Program-made: the position numbers and the translations under genes
Notes under the pieces: model-generated
The model's input: the letters and a program-made list of their open reading frames with translations, nothing else
Told to the model about the DNA's origin: nothing
The model's database searches: none
Shown here: one piece after another, positions 15,621 to 24,493 of the stretch
Layout of the letters: each line of letters opens with the position of its first letter
How positions within the stretch are numbered: position 1 is the stretch's first letter
Assembly (NCBI GenBank): GCA_009781045.1
Contig: WQYW01000025.1
Coordinates: 1-41,662, forward strand
Length of the DNA stretch: 41,662 nt
Source: Alphaproteobacteria bacterium
Lineage (GTDB): Bacteria > Pseudomonadota > Alphaproteobacteria > Rhizobiales > Xanthobacteraceae
Direction: 5' to 3'

Positions 15621-17399
15621 ATGAGTGACGGGAGCCACGATCAGGGTGAGCAGATGACGGGCGCGGAAATGATCGTCCGCGCTCTCGTTGATCACGGTAT
15701 CAAGCATATCTTCGGCTATCCCGGCGGCGCGGTGCTGCCGATCTATGACGAGATTTTCCAGCAGAGCGACATCCAGCATATTCTGGTGCGCCACGAGCAG
15801 GGTGCCGGCCATGCCGCAGAGGGCTATGCGCGCTCGACCGGCAAGCCCGGCGTGGTTCTGGTGACCTCGGGACCGGGGGCCACCAATATGGTGACGCCGC
15901 TCGCCGACGCGCTGATGGACTCGATCCCGCTGGTGTGCATCACCGGCCAGGTGCCGACCCATCTGATCGGCAATGACGCCTTCCAGGAATGCGACACCGT
16001 CGGCATCACGCGGCCCTGTACCAAGCACAACTGGCTGGTGCGTGACGTGAACGACCTCGCCAAGGTGCTGCACGAGGCCTTCTATGTCGCCACCACCGGC
16101 CGGCCCGGCCCGGTTGTGGTGGATGTGCCCAAGGATGTGCAGTTCGCCACCGGTACCTACTACCCCCCGAAAAAATCGGACGTCCACCTGTCCTACGTGC
16201 CCCGCGTGGCCGGCGATGAGGGCCAGATCCGCAAGGCGGTGGCGCTGCTGGCGTCGGCGCAGCGGCCGATCATCTATAGCGGTGGCGGTGTGGTCAATGC
16301 CGGGCCGGAAGCGGCCCGGCTCTTGCGCGAACTGGTCGAGGTCACGGGTTTCCCGATCACCTCGACGTTAATGGGGCTCGGCGCCTATCCGGCCTCCGGC
16401 AGGAACTGGCTCGGCATGCTTGGCATGCACGGCACCTATGAAGCCAATCTCGCCATGCATGACTGCGACGTCATGCTGTGCGTGGGCGCGCGCTTTGATG
16501 ACCGCATCACCGGGCGGACCGATGCTTTTTCGCCGGGATCGAAGAAGATCCACATCGATATCGACCCGTCGTCGATCAACAAGAACATCGCGGTCGACGT
16601 GCCGATCATCGGCGACGCCGGCAACGTCCTGGGGGAACTCCTGCGGCTGTTCAAGGCCGAATCCGTCCGGCCCGACATCAAGGCGTGGTGGGCGCAGATC
16701 GCACAGTGGCGGGCGCGCAATTCGCTTTACTACAAGGCGAGCAACGACATCATCATGCCGCAATACGCCATTCAGCGGCTGTTTGAGCTGACCCGCAACA
16801 GGGATGTCTACATCACCACCGAGGTCGGCCAGCATCAGATGTGGGCGGCGCAGTTCTTCGGTTTCGAAGCGCCCAACCGTCTGGTCACCTCGGGGGGGCT
16901 CGGCACCATGGGCTATGGTCTGCCGGCCGCGGTCGGGGTCCAGGTCGCCCATCCCGACAGCCTCGTGGTCGATATCGCCGGCGACGGCTCGGTGCAGATG
17001 ACGATCCAGGAGATGTCGACGGCGGTGCAGTATGACCTGCCGATCAAGATCTTCATCCTCAACAACCAGTATCTCGGCATGGTGCGGCAGTGGCAGCAGC
17101 TGCTGCACGGCAACCGTCTGTCGCACACCTATTCCGAGGCGCTGCCGGACTTTGTCAAACTGGCGGACGCCTATGGCTGCGTCGGTCTCCAGGTGGTCAA
17201 GCCCGGCGATCTCGACGGTGCGATCGCGGAGATGATGTCGGTCCGCCGTCCGGTGCTGTTCGATTGCCGGGTGGCATCACTGGAAAACTGTTTCCCGATG
17301 ATTCCCTCGGGTAAGGCGCATAACGAGATGCTGTTGCCCGAGCAGGCCAATGATGAGGCCACCGCTGCCGCCTTCGCCGGCGGCAAGGCGCTGGTGTGA
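15621..17399 (+). CDS. ilvB: Acetolactate synthase (AHAS) large catalytic subunit
   Basis: First common step of valine, leucine and isoleucine synthesis: condenses pyruvate with pyruvate or 2-ketobutyrate using thiamine diphosphate, FAD and Mg. The 592-residue protein has the N-terminal TPP domain (FGYPGGAVLPIYDEIF, catalytic Glu59 in RHEQGAGHAAEGYA), the central FAD domain and the C-terminal TPP-binding motif GDGSVQMTIQEMSTAVQY ending in FILNNQYLGMV. ATG at 15621 has GGAG ten bases upstream; an in-frame ATG at 15654 is the alternative. It leads the operon with ilvN and is preceded by the attenuator. The symbol could equally be ilvI. Confidence 0.95.
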   Translation: MSDGSHDQGEQMTGAEMIVRALVDHGIKHIFGYPGGAVLPIYDEIFQQSDIQHILVRHEQGAGHAAEGYARSTGKPGVVLVTSGPGATNMVTPLADALMDSIPLVCITGQVPTHLIGNDAFQECDTVGITRPCTKHNWLVRDVNDLAKVLHEAFYVATTGRPGPVVVDVPKDVQFATGTYYPPKKSDVHLSYVPRVAGDEGQIRKAVALLASAQRPIIYSGGGVVNAGPEAARLLRELVEVTGFPITSTLMGLGAYPASGRNWLGMLGMHGTYEANLAMHDCDVMLCVGARFDDRITGRTDAFSPGSKKIHIDIDPSSINKNIAVDVPIIGDAGNVLGELLRLFKAESVRPDIKAWWAQIAQWRARNSLYYKASNDIIMPQYAIQRLFELTRNRDVYITTEVGQHQMWAAQFFGFEAPNRLVTSGGLGTMGYGLPAAVGVQVAHPDSLVVDIAGDGSVQMTIQEMSTAVQYDLPIKIFILNNQYLGMVRQWQQLLHGNRLSHTYSEALPDFVKLADAYGCVGLQVVKPGDLDGAIAEMMSVRRPVLFDCRVASLENCFPMIPSGKAHNEMLLPEQANDEATAAAFAGGKALV

Positions 17400-17411
17400 G
17401 ATGTGGAAGAG

Positions 17412-17445
17412 GAGGGGGTCTGATTTTTTTTAAAGACCCTCTCTC
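17412..17445 (+). other. Hairpin between ilvB and ilvN
   Basis: GGGTCT at 17416-17421 and AGACCC at 17434-17439, with partly matching GAGG/CTCTC flanks, enclose a 12-base loop containing eight T residues. The T-run is in the loop, so this is not a standard terminator; it may be an RNA-processing or stability element that adjusts the subunit ratio. Confidence 0.5.
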
Positions 17446-17476
17446 CGTGATGATGACACAACAGATCGGTAGAACA

Positions 17477-18022
17477 ATGAACCAGCCCGCATCCGCCTAT
17501 ATCATCGAGGACCGCCGCCACCCGGTTGAAACCCACACGCTGTCGATCCTGGTGCAGAACGAGCCCGGCGTCCTGGCGCGCGTCATCGGCCTGTTTTCCG
17601 GCCGTGGCTACAACATCGAGAGCCTCACGGTCTCGGAGACCGAGAACGAGAGGCATCTGTCGCGCATCACCATTGTCACCACCGGCACGCCGATGGTGAT
17701 CGAGCAGATCAAGCACCAGCTCGGCCGCATGGTCCCGGTCTACCGGGTCGTCGACATGACGCTCGAAGGCGGCTCGATCGAGCGCGAGCTGGCAATGGTC
17801 AAGGTGCGCGGCGTCGGCGAGCACCGGGTCGAGGCGCTGCGGCTTGCCGCGGACGCCTTCACGGCCCGGGTCATCGACACCACCCGCGAAAGCTTCGTGT
17901 TCGAACTGACGGGAAGCACGGTCAAGATCAACCAGTTCATCGAGTTGATGCGTCCGCTCGGCCTGGTGGAGGTGTCACGCACCGGTGTCGCCGCGATCGG
18001 CCGTGGAGCTGAAGGGATGTGA
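17477..18022 (+). CDS. ilvN: Acetolactate synthase small regulatory subunit
   Basis: A 181-residue regulatory subunit that activates the large subunit and confers valine feedback inhibition. The N-terminal ACT domain is clear (HTLSILVQNEPGVLARVIGL, FSGRGYNIESLTVSETE), followed by the C-terminal domain (RELAMVKVRGVGEHR, ARVIDTTRESFVFELTG). It lies 77 bases after ilvB. ATG at 17477 gives the usual N-terminus; an in-frame ATG at 17450 would add nine residues, and neither has a strong ribosome-binding site. The symbol could equally be ilvH. Confidence 0.93.
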   Translation: MNQPASAYIIEDRRHPVETHTLSILVQNEPGVLARVIGLFSGRGYNIESLTVSETENERHLSRITIVTTGTPMVIEQIKHQLGRMVPVYRVVDMTLEGGSIERELAMVKVRGVGEHRVEALRLAADAFTARVIDTTRESFVFELTGSTVKINQFIELMRPLGLVEVSRTGVAAIGRGAEGM

Positions 18023-18025
18023 ACC

Positions 18026-18718
18026 ATGCTGGCGCGGGACTGGTATTACAACGAACATAATCGGATGGGGCTGCATCACGCTGTCGTGGCACTGGACGAT
18101 GACCACGACGACAGTGAGGCCCGGGCCCGCGCCGCCCTCAAGATGCTGGGCGTCAAGCCCGGCTGGCGGATCGCCGATGTCGGCTGCGGCAATGGTGTGC
18201 TGGCAACCGAAGCGGCCCTGATGGGGGCGGAGGTCGATGCCGTCGACATCGCTCCGGCCATGCTGCGGCTGGCGAAGATCTATGCCCGGGATCGCCGGGC
18301 CCGGGTGCGCACCCAGTCGGCGGGGCTGCTCAGCTTTTCCTATCAGGCCGACTGCTACGATCTCATCGTCAGCGAGTTCACCCTGCACCATCTGCCGGAC
18401 TTCTGGAAGGCGGTGGCGCTGGCACGGATCTACCGGGCGCTGAAGCCGGGGGCACGTTTCTATCTGCGCGATATCGTCTATGTCGTCATGCCCGACGGCA
18501 TCGACCGCGATGTCGGGCAATGGGCCGATGTCCACATCAAGAACCACGGCTTTGCGCGCGAGAGCGTGGTCACCCATATGCGGGATGAGAATTCGACCTT
18601 CGCCTGGGTGATGGAGCGGATGCTGACCGATGTCGGGTTTGCCCTCGATTCGGTCGATTACCATGCCATGCACGGCACCTATCTGTTGCGCAAACCGCTT
18701 TCCGGTGAAAAAGCGTGA
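18026..18718 (+). CDS. Class I SAM-dependent methyltransferase
   Basis: A 230-residue cytoplasmic methyltransferase. Motif I ADVGCGNGVLATEAALMGAE is at about residues 52-71, the acidic end of strand 2 follows in VDAVDIAPAM, and the post-motif region has LIVSEFTLHHLPDFW and LKPGARFYLRDIVY. The substrate cannot be told; it resembles the Methyltransf_11/25 group. It starts three bases after the ilvN stop with AAGGGATG upstream, so it is almost certainly co-transcribed with ilvBN. A methyltransferase in this position is not part of the known pathway. Confidence 0.85.
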   Translation: MLARDWYYNEHNRMGLHHAVVALDDDHDDSEARARAALKMLGVKPGWRIADVGCGNGVLATEAALMGAEVDAVDIAPAMLRLAKIYARDRRARVRTQSAGLLSFSYQADCYDLIVSEFTLHHLPDFWKAVALARIYRALKPGARFYLRDIVYVVMPDGIDRDVGQWADVHIKNHGFARESVVTHMRDENSTFAWVMERMLTDVGFALDSVDYHAMHGTYLLRKPLSGEKA

Positions 18719-18801
18719 TCCGGGCCTTGTGGCCAGCCCTGGTCTTGCGGGGGATGGGGCACAAGGCGCCCGCCGCCCGATGAGGCGATGAAGAGAGCGG
18801 T

Positions 18802-19407
18802 ATGGCGCAGTCGCAACTGGTGTGGGCTTTCGTGGTTTTTGCCGCGGTGATGCTGATCACCCCGGGACCGAACAATGTCATGCTGCTGTCTTCGGGTCTG
18901 ACCTACGGCTTCCGCCGCACGCTGCCCCATATCGCCGGGGTATCGATCGGCTTTGCCTTTATGGTGGGGGCGGTGGGCATCGGCTTCGGCGCCGTGATCC
19001 TGGCCTATCCGACCCTCCAGACCCTCCTGAAATATGCCGGAGCCGGCTATCTGATCTATCTGGCCTGGGTGATTGCGTTCTCCGGCCCGGCCCGGCCCGA
19101 GGTGGGCGGCAAAGGGGGGCCGATGAGCTTCTGGGGCGCGGCGATGTTCCAGTGGATCAACGTCAAGGGCTGGATTATCGTCATCGGCACCGTCACCGCC
19201 TATGCCGCCATGGCGCAGTTTCCGTGGAATATCGCGGCTCAGACCGCGATCAGCCTGGTGCTGGGGGCCTTGTCGGCCATGGCCTGGGCGGCCTCGGGCA
19301 CGGCGTTACGGCCCCTGCTGGCCTCGGAGCGGCTGGTCCGGGTCTTCAATGTCGCCATGGCGCTGCTGCTGCTGGCCTCGCTCTATCCGGTTTTTGCCGA
19401 GGCCTGA
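18802..19407 (+). CDS. LysE/RhtB family amino-acid exporter
   Basis: A 201-residue inner-membrane protein with about six hydrophobic helices. It begins with the family signature FAAVMLITPGPNNVMLLSSG and continues with TYGFRRTLPHIAGVSIGFAF and FWGAAMFQWINVKGWIIVIG. LysE-type carriers export amino acids or related solutes by proton exchange. Its location between ilvN and ilvC in the same orientation suggests export of a branched-chain amino acid or intermediate, which is inference. GAAGAGAG precedes the ATG. Confidence 0.9.
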   Translation: MAQSQLVWAFVVFAAVMLITPGPNNVMLLSSGLTYGFRRTLPHIAGVSIGFAFMVGAVGIGFGAVILAYPTLQTLLKYAGAGYLIYLAWVIAFSGPARPEVGGKGGPMSFWGAAMFQWINVKGWIIVIGTVTAYAAMAQFPWNIAAQTAISLVLGALSAMAWAASGTALRPLLASERLVRVFNVAMALLLLASLYPVFAEA

Positions 19408-19441
19408 GGACAGCTTCCTTAAAGAACGATGCAGAAACAGA

Positions 19442-19475
19442 TTTCCTTAAGGGGCGAAAATGCTCTAAGGAACGT
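19442..19475 (+). other. Inverted repeat in the ilvC upstream region
   Basis: TTCCTTA and TAAGGAA form a perfect seven-base inverted repeat downstream of LysE, and a related TTCCTTAAAG occurs 26 bases earlier. Further right, TGGTGGAT (about 19499) and ATCCACCA (about 19574) are also complementary. These may terminate the upstream transcript or structure the ilvC leader. No branched-chain-rich leader peptide is seen here. Confidence 0.4.
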
Positions 19476-19601
19476 CTTCACGTGACGGGCGCGCCGGTGT
19501 GGTGGATACACGGTGCGGAGCCGAAACCGTCGCATGAGGCGCGCCAACGCCGCGCACCCTGCGACGAAAATGTCCATCCACCAACAGCTTGAGACATGTG
19601 A

Positions 19602-20657
<1,056 letters not shown>

Positions 20658-21119
20658 GAAAAGTCGCACAGGACCCGGGAGCGGGCGGTACTGTTGTGCC
20701 GCCAGTTCCCAGGTCTGTGACGGAAAAATGCCAGGGGCAATGGTGGGGAGGCCGTGCGTCGCCGGTCTTTTTGAGCCTCAATCCCTTCTGGTGAAACGAG
20801 GCGGGCGGCACTTTCCCGCCTTGGAAGCACCGCAGCAGCCGCAAGCGCGATTGATCGCGTGCCTGCGCGACTGTTTCGAAACAGAGGCAGGGAGCGGGAA
20901 AGGCCAGACATCTGGTGGTCTCACCGCATCCGGCGTCTGAATCTCCCGGGCGCATGCCTGACCTTGCCCTGGCGCTTTGGCGCTTGCCCTTGCCAGTGCA
21001 TCAACGACAATCGGAGGCTGGTTTCACGCGCCCCTGGGGCAGGCGGGTTATCCGGGCAGCGACAGGGCGTTACTTGAATTGAGCAAAACCTGGTTGAGTA
21101 AAGAGTGGAAGGAACGACG
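20658..21119. other. Intergenic region between ilvC and the rhodanese genes
   Basis: Apart from the hairpin at 20672-20715 nothing convincing is present; short open frames on both strands have no recognisable content. The promoter for the exported rhodanese should lie in the last 100 bases. Confidence 0.45.
20672..20715 (+). terminator. Strong hairpin downstream of ilvC
   Basis: Outer arms GACC/GGTC and GGGA/TCCC enclose an eight-pair inner stem GGCGGTAC (20684-20691) and GTGCCGCC (20696-20703) with a TGTT loop. It lies 15 bases after the ilvC stop. No T-run follows, so it may be a Rho-assisted terminator or a 3' stability element. Confidence 0.55.
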
Positions 21120-21587
21120 ATGGGACGGATGGGTCGATTTGCCGCCATGGCTGCAATCGCTGTGGCGCTTGGCGCCATGGCTTCACCGCTTGCTGCGGAA
21201 GAGGCGAGAGCGCCGGTGACGGCGGCGCAGATGCTGGAGGCGGCCAACGCGGTGGTGCCGCGGATCACGCCGGCAGCGGCCGCCGAGATGATCGCCAAGG
21301 GTAACACCGTGGTGATCGATGTGCGCGAGCCGGAGGAAGTGAAGGCCGGCAAGGTCGCGGGCGCGATCAATATCCCGCGCGGTATGCTGGAATTCCAGGT
21401 CGATCCGCAGTCGCCGCGGTTTCACGGCAATCTGGCCATGGACAAGAACGTGATCCTCTATTGCGCCTCGGGCGGGCGGGCGGCGCTTGCCGGCAAGACG
21501 CTCAGGGAGATGGGCTACAGCAATGTCTATAATGTCGGCGGGTTCAAGAACTGGGCCGACAGCGGTGGCGCGGTGGAACGGCCGTAG
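21120..21587 (+). CDS. Exported rhodanese-like sulfurtransferase
   Basis: A 155-residue single-domain rhodanese with a signal peptide (hydrophobic MAAIAVALGAMASPLA, cut near SPLAAEE), so it should be periplasmic. Key motifs are VVIDVREPEEV and the active-site loop LYCASGGRAALAG with Cys115, which would carry the persulfide, and the C-terminal VGGFKNWADSGG. The ATG at 21120 has AAGGA upstream; an in-frame GTG at 21105 is less likely. Its close paralogue follows 47 bases later, and its tail is copied at 24390-24443. Confidence 0.85.
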   Translation: MGRMGRFAAMAAIAVALGAMASPLAAEEARAPVTAAQMLEAANAVVPRITPAAAAEMIAKGNTVVIDVREPEEVKAGKVAGAINIPRGMLEFQVDPQSPRFHGNLAMDKNVILYCASGGRAALAGKTLREMGYSNVYNVGGFKNWADSGGAVERP

Positions 21588-21634
21588 CAGGAACAATGGA
21601 TGTGTGGTGTGATCCTCCTGCAAGGAGCCTTTGA

Positions 21635-22012
21635 ATGTCGTTGTCGCTGAAAGAAATGATGGAAGCCGCCAACGCTGCGGTGCCGCGGATTACGGTGGCG
21701 CAGGCGAGTGCGATGATTGCCAGGGGAAATGCGCTGATTCTTGATGTGCGCGAAGCCCCGGAGGTCGAGAGCAGCGGCAAGATTGCCGGTGCGCTCCACG
21801 TGTCGCGTGGCATGCTGGAGTTCCGGGTCGACCCGGCCTCGCCGATCCATGACCGGAGTTTGACCCGGGACAAGACCGTGATCCTCTATTGCGCCTCGGG
21901 CGGGCGCGCCGCGCTCGCCGGCAAGCTGCTCAAGGACATGGGCTTTGCCGAGGTCTTTAACATGGGCGGCTTCAAGGACTGGGTTGATGGCGGGGGGGCC
22001 ATTGTGCGTTGA
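21635..22012 (+). CDS. Cytosolic rhodanese-like sulfurtransferase
   Basis: A 125-residue single-domain rhodanese without a signal peptide, otherwise very similar to the upstream exported copy. It has LILDVREAPEV, the active-site loop LYCASGGRAALAG with Cys86, and NMGGFKDWVDGGG near the end. AAGGAG precedes the ATG. With the upstream gene it forms a periplasmic/cytosolic pair probably transcribed together. The substrate is unknown; it could be thiosulfate or a protein persulfide. Confidence 0.87.
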   Translation: MSLSLKEMMEAANAAVPRITVAQASAMIARGNALILDVREAPEVESSGKIAGALHVSRGMLEFRVDPASPIHDRSLTRDKTVILYCASGGRAALAGKLLKDMGFAEVFNMGGFKDWVDGGGAIVR

Positions 22013-22130
22013 CCGGGTGATCGAGCGCGGCTTGGAACAGCGCTCCGCCAACCTGATCCTCACTGTCTTCCGGGGGTGACGGGGCCAGGACCGCGCGACG
22101 TCGAGGGCGATAAGAGATAAAAGACGCGAA

Positions 22131-22172
22131 CCCGGGTGAGGTTTTGTGCAGCATGCAACAAACTCACCCGGG
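22131..22172. terminator. Long inverted repeat between rhodanese 2 and fic
   Basis: Perfect ten-base arms CCCGGGTGAG (22131-22140) and CTCACCCGGG (22163-22172), with further partial pairing of TTTTGTGCA and TGCAACAAA inside. It lies between the convergent ends of the rhodanese and fic genes and could act as a bidirectional terminator; no T-run follows in either direction. Confidence 0.5.
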
Positions 22173-22241
22173 CCGTATCGTTGAGGGGCTGCCGCGTGCC
22201 CCTTTTGCGCGCCGGGAAACACCTGGCGCAAAACCGCTGTG

Positions 22242-22443
22242 GGGCGGGAATCGGGGCCGCTTTTCGCACAAAACCCGCTGGATTCGGCGGGCGCGATCCG
22301 TTTTTCACAAGCTCAAGGATTGCCGCTCTGCCAGGCTGAAAATTCAAACGGGTGAATGCCGAACCGCACCGCATTGCTGGCGCGCAGGGTAGCGAACTCC
22401 GCCAGCGTCAACTGGACAAATCGCTCGTGCTCCGCCGGCGGAA
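22242..22443. repeat. Direct repeat copy A (fic 3' end and flank)
   Basis: About 202 bases are near-identical to 24191-24391 in the same orientation, with scattered substitutions and small indels. It covers the flank after fic and the last 43 or so codons of fic. Confidence 0.95.
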
Positions 22444-23701
22444 CCGTGGACGGGATCGCCGCCTTAACAGCGTCTGCCGTCGCTGGTTTACCTTCGCGCA
22501 CGATGGCGGAGATCACCTTGCCCAACGCCTGGCGGTGGCGCATCCGGAAAGGATCCGGTGGGACGAGATCGGGCATGATGGCGACGTATTGCTGGCAGGA
22601 ACGCTCGTAGGCCCACACAAACACGTCGCGCAGCAACTCTATCCGGTTCAGTTCATAAACGCCCAGCATGGCATCCACATAGGCCCGTTGCGGCACGTCA
22701 ATGAAGGACAATGGGCAGAGGTTGTGGTTGATGAACGGGATATTGGCTGCCAGCCGGGAGACGCGCTTGTTTACATCCTCGAACGGCTGGAGGTAGGGGA
22801 TATGCACCATCAGGAAGAAAGACTGCTCGAACGGATCAGTGATCTCTGCAGCTGTCTGCACCACGATGTCAAAAAGGTCCGCGACCGGTTGGGGCAGCCC
22901 GAGTGGCTGGTATACGCTCCCCCCGATTGCCACAGCGCGACGGCGGAGATGGCCGATGGCCGCGGGGTTTGCCATCAGGCCGTCGGCCAGAAACGCGTGG
23001 AGCGCGAGGAACGTATCGGTATTGACGCGGGGCTGCTCGGGGGTGAGCACCAGATACTCGATAGCCTGCTTGTGATTCAGGATCATCTGCGTCTCAAAGG
23101 CGTCCTTGCCTTCGGCAGCCTGGCCGTGGTCAATCAGCCGCTCGGTGTCCAGACGGCTGTAGGTATTTCCTTCCAAATGGGACGATGCCCAGGACAGGTC
23201 GATCAAGAGCCGGTTGAGGATGTCCCTGGCGAATGTTCCTGCCGGCGTTTGAGCCATCGGTGAACGACCTATGTCGTGTAGTTGCGCGCGCAGATCCTGC
23301 GAGAGGTATGCCGTGTGATTGGGATGATACTGCTCGAGAAATTCCACCTGATAGCCGACGGGCCTGCGGAGGTGAAGAGGCCGGGATACATAACTGCGGA
23401 CGTCACTCCCTTCTGCTGAGATAGAGCCGATATAGTCTCCCGTTGGGGCTTGCGAGGATGCCCCGACTTGAGCAGTGCTATTGCGGGTAGCAGATGATCG
23501 GCGGTAGCGGATGCCACGCCCTTCGCCGATCCTTTCGATGCGCTCCTGTTCTACCAGCAAGGCGAGGCGACGTTGCAGGGTACGGCGGTGATAGTTGCCA
23601 CCAAGCCCGCTGGCAATAGCGTCGATGCTCATGCCTGCGGTGTCGGCACCGATCAATTCCACAAGCTTGTCGAGGTCCTGTTGCAGGGCAGCACCTGGCA
23701 T
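22313..23701 (-). CDS. Fic family protein with N-terminal winged-helix region
   Basis: A 462-residue protein. Residues 1-70 look like a winged-helix DNA-binding region (GMSIDAIASGLGGNYHRRTL, QRRLALLVEQERIERIGEG). An N-terminal inhibitory-helix motif SSHLEGN (residues 173-179, pattern SxxxEG) precedes the Fic core HIPYLQPFEDVNKRVSR (residues 300-316). This matches the Fic subgroup with HxxYLQPFxDVNKRxSR, where DVN replaces the usual GNG, so AMP transfer to a protein is expected but not certain. The inhibitory helix is on the same chain (class II). AGGAG lies nine bases before the ATG. The upstream DNA carries five phased palindromes, which suggests tight self-control through the winged-helix region. 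Confidence 0.85.
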   Translation of the reverse strand: MPGAALQQDLDKLVELIGADTAGMSIDAIASGLGGNYHRRTLQRRLALLVEQERIERIGEGRGIRYRRSSATRNSTAQVGASSQAPTGDYIGSISAEGSDVRSYVSRPLHLRRPVGYQVEFLEQYHPNHTAYLSQDLRAQLHDIGRSPMAQTPAGTFARDILNRLLIDLSWASSHLEGNTYSRLDTERLIDHGQAAEGKDAFETQMILNHKQAIEYLVLTPEQPRVNTDTFLALHAFLADGLMANPAAIGHLRRRAVAIGGSVYQPLGLPQPVADLFDIVVQTAAEITDPFEQSFFLMVHIPYLQPFEDVNKRVSRLAANIPFINHNLCPLSFIDVPQRAYVDAMLGVYELNRIELLRDVFVWAYERSCQQYVAIMPDLVPPDPFRMRHRQALGKVISAIVREGKPATADAVKAAIPSTVPPAEHERFVQLTLAEFATLRASNAVRFGIHPFEFSAWQSGNP

Positions 23702-23731
23702 GGATCAGGCTCCTGGCACGTTGGAACGATT

Positions 23732-23875
23732 GCGACAAAAAATCTGTCGTGAAATCGTTTACGCGACAAAAAATGTGTCGCGAAAGCATTTTACGCGACA
23801 AAAATCTGTCGCGCAAGCGTTTACGCGACAAAAAAGTGTGTCGCGAAAGCATTTTACGCGACAAAAATCTGTCGT
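23732..23875. repeat. Array of five palindromes upstream of fic
   Basis: Five units of GCGACA, a 6-8 base A-rich loop and TGTCGC or TGTCGT lie at 23732-23750, 23763-23781, 23795-23812, 23825-23844 and 23858-23875. Centres are 31-32 bases apart, close to three helical turns, so all sites face the same side of the DNA. The spacers are also alike (GAAAGCATTTTAC type). The first site is 31 bases from the fic ATG, so the array overlaps the likely promoter. It reads as a multi-site operator. Confidence 0.85.
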
Positions 23876-23943
23876 TAAACCGGTTTAAGGTAAGCATCCG
23901 ACGGGGGCCTTCCCATCGCCGGCTGATCGCGCAAGCTGCGTGG

Positions 23944-24185
23944 ATGAAGACCACCAGACCCATAACATCCTATCGGCAGCCTCGGCTGCGACGATCCTGG
24001 TCCGAAGGGCAGAAGCTGTCAGTGATCGTCGAGGGGAGGCTGTCCGAGCCGCAGGTCGGGCAAGGCCACTGTGTTGCTACGGCATCGCCGGTCAACGCCT
24101 CGCCGATTGGCGCAAACAATACCGTGAGGGGCGGTTCGCGGCCCCGGTCAAGAACTGCTTCGCTCCGGTTCAGGTCGCGGATGCT
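23944..24185 (+). pseudogene. IS66-type OrfA (TnpA) remnant
   Basis: The first frame reads RLRRSWSEGQKLSVIVEGRL, like the start of IS66-family OrfA helix-turn-helix proteins. The next frame continues GIAGQRLADWRKQYREGRFA, the matching downstream part, with a frameshift near 24060. No OrfB, OrfC or terminal repeats are seen, so this is a scrap of a lost insertion sequence and could have seeded the rearrangements around it. Confidence 0.7.
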
Positions 24186-24190
24186 CCGAC

Positions 24191-24391
24191 GGGCGGGAAT
24201 CGGGCCGCTTTTCGCACAAAACCCGCTGGATTTGGCGTGCGATCCGTTTTTCACAAGCTCAAGGAGTGCCGCTCTGCCAGGCTGAAAATTCAAACGGGTG
24301 AATGCCGAACCGCACAAGCATTGCTGGCGCGCAGGGTAGCGAACTCCGCCAGAATCAACTGGATAAATCGCTCGTGCTCCGCCGGCGGGAA
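24191..24391. repeat. Direct repeat copy B with truncated fic tail
   Basis: Near-identical to 22242-22443. On the minus strand it encodes PPAEHERFIQLILAEFATLR, the copied C-terminal part of Fic, with a frameshift near the end. It joins directly to the copied rhodanese tail at a short shared GGCGG stretch. Confidence 0.95.
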
Positions 24392-24443
24392 TGTCGGCGG
24401 GTTCAGGAACTGGGCCGACAGCGGCGGCGCGGTCGAACAGCCG
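24390..24443 (+). pseudogene. Copied 3' end of rhodanese 1
   Basis: The translation NVGGFRNWADSGGAVEQP matches the last codons of the exported rhodanese (NVGGFKNWADSGGAVERP). Only 18 codons remain and the stop is altered. Confidence 0.9.
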
Positions 24444-24493
24444 CTTGACTGGCACCGGCTGTATCGCCGCATCCCCCTTCAAGGAGCCCTTAA

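Larger units (their letters stand above)
23876..24493. other. Mosaic of gene fragments between fic and rhodanese 3
   Basis: No intact gene. In order: an IS66-type remnant (23944-24185), repeat copy B with the fic tail (24191-24391), and a copied rhodanese 1 tail (24390-24443), ending in the ribosome-binding site of rhodanese 3. Confidence 0.8.

Noticed and set aside
15465..16187. Long minus-strand open frame opposite ilvB
   Set aside because: It is antisense to a clearly coding acetolactate synthase gene and its His/Gly/Arg-rich translation is typical of a shadow frame.
23732..23875. CRISPR-like array (regular repeats every 31-32 bases)
   Set aside because: The spacers are nearly the same as one another and the units are palindromic with short loops; CRISPR spacers would be unrelated. 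No cas gene is near.
23944..24185. Complete insertion sequence
   Set aside because: Only an OrfA-like fragment with a frameshift is present; no terminal inverted repeats, OrfB or OrfC were found.
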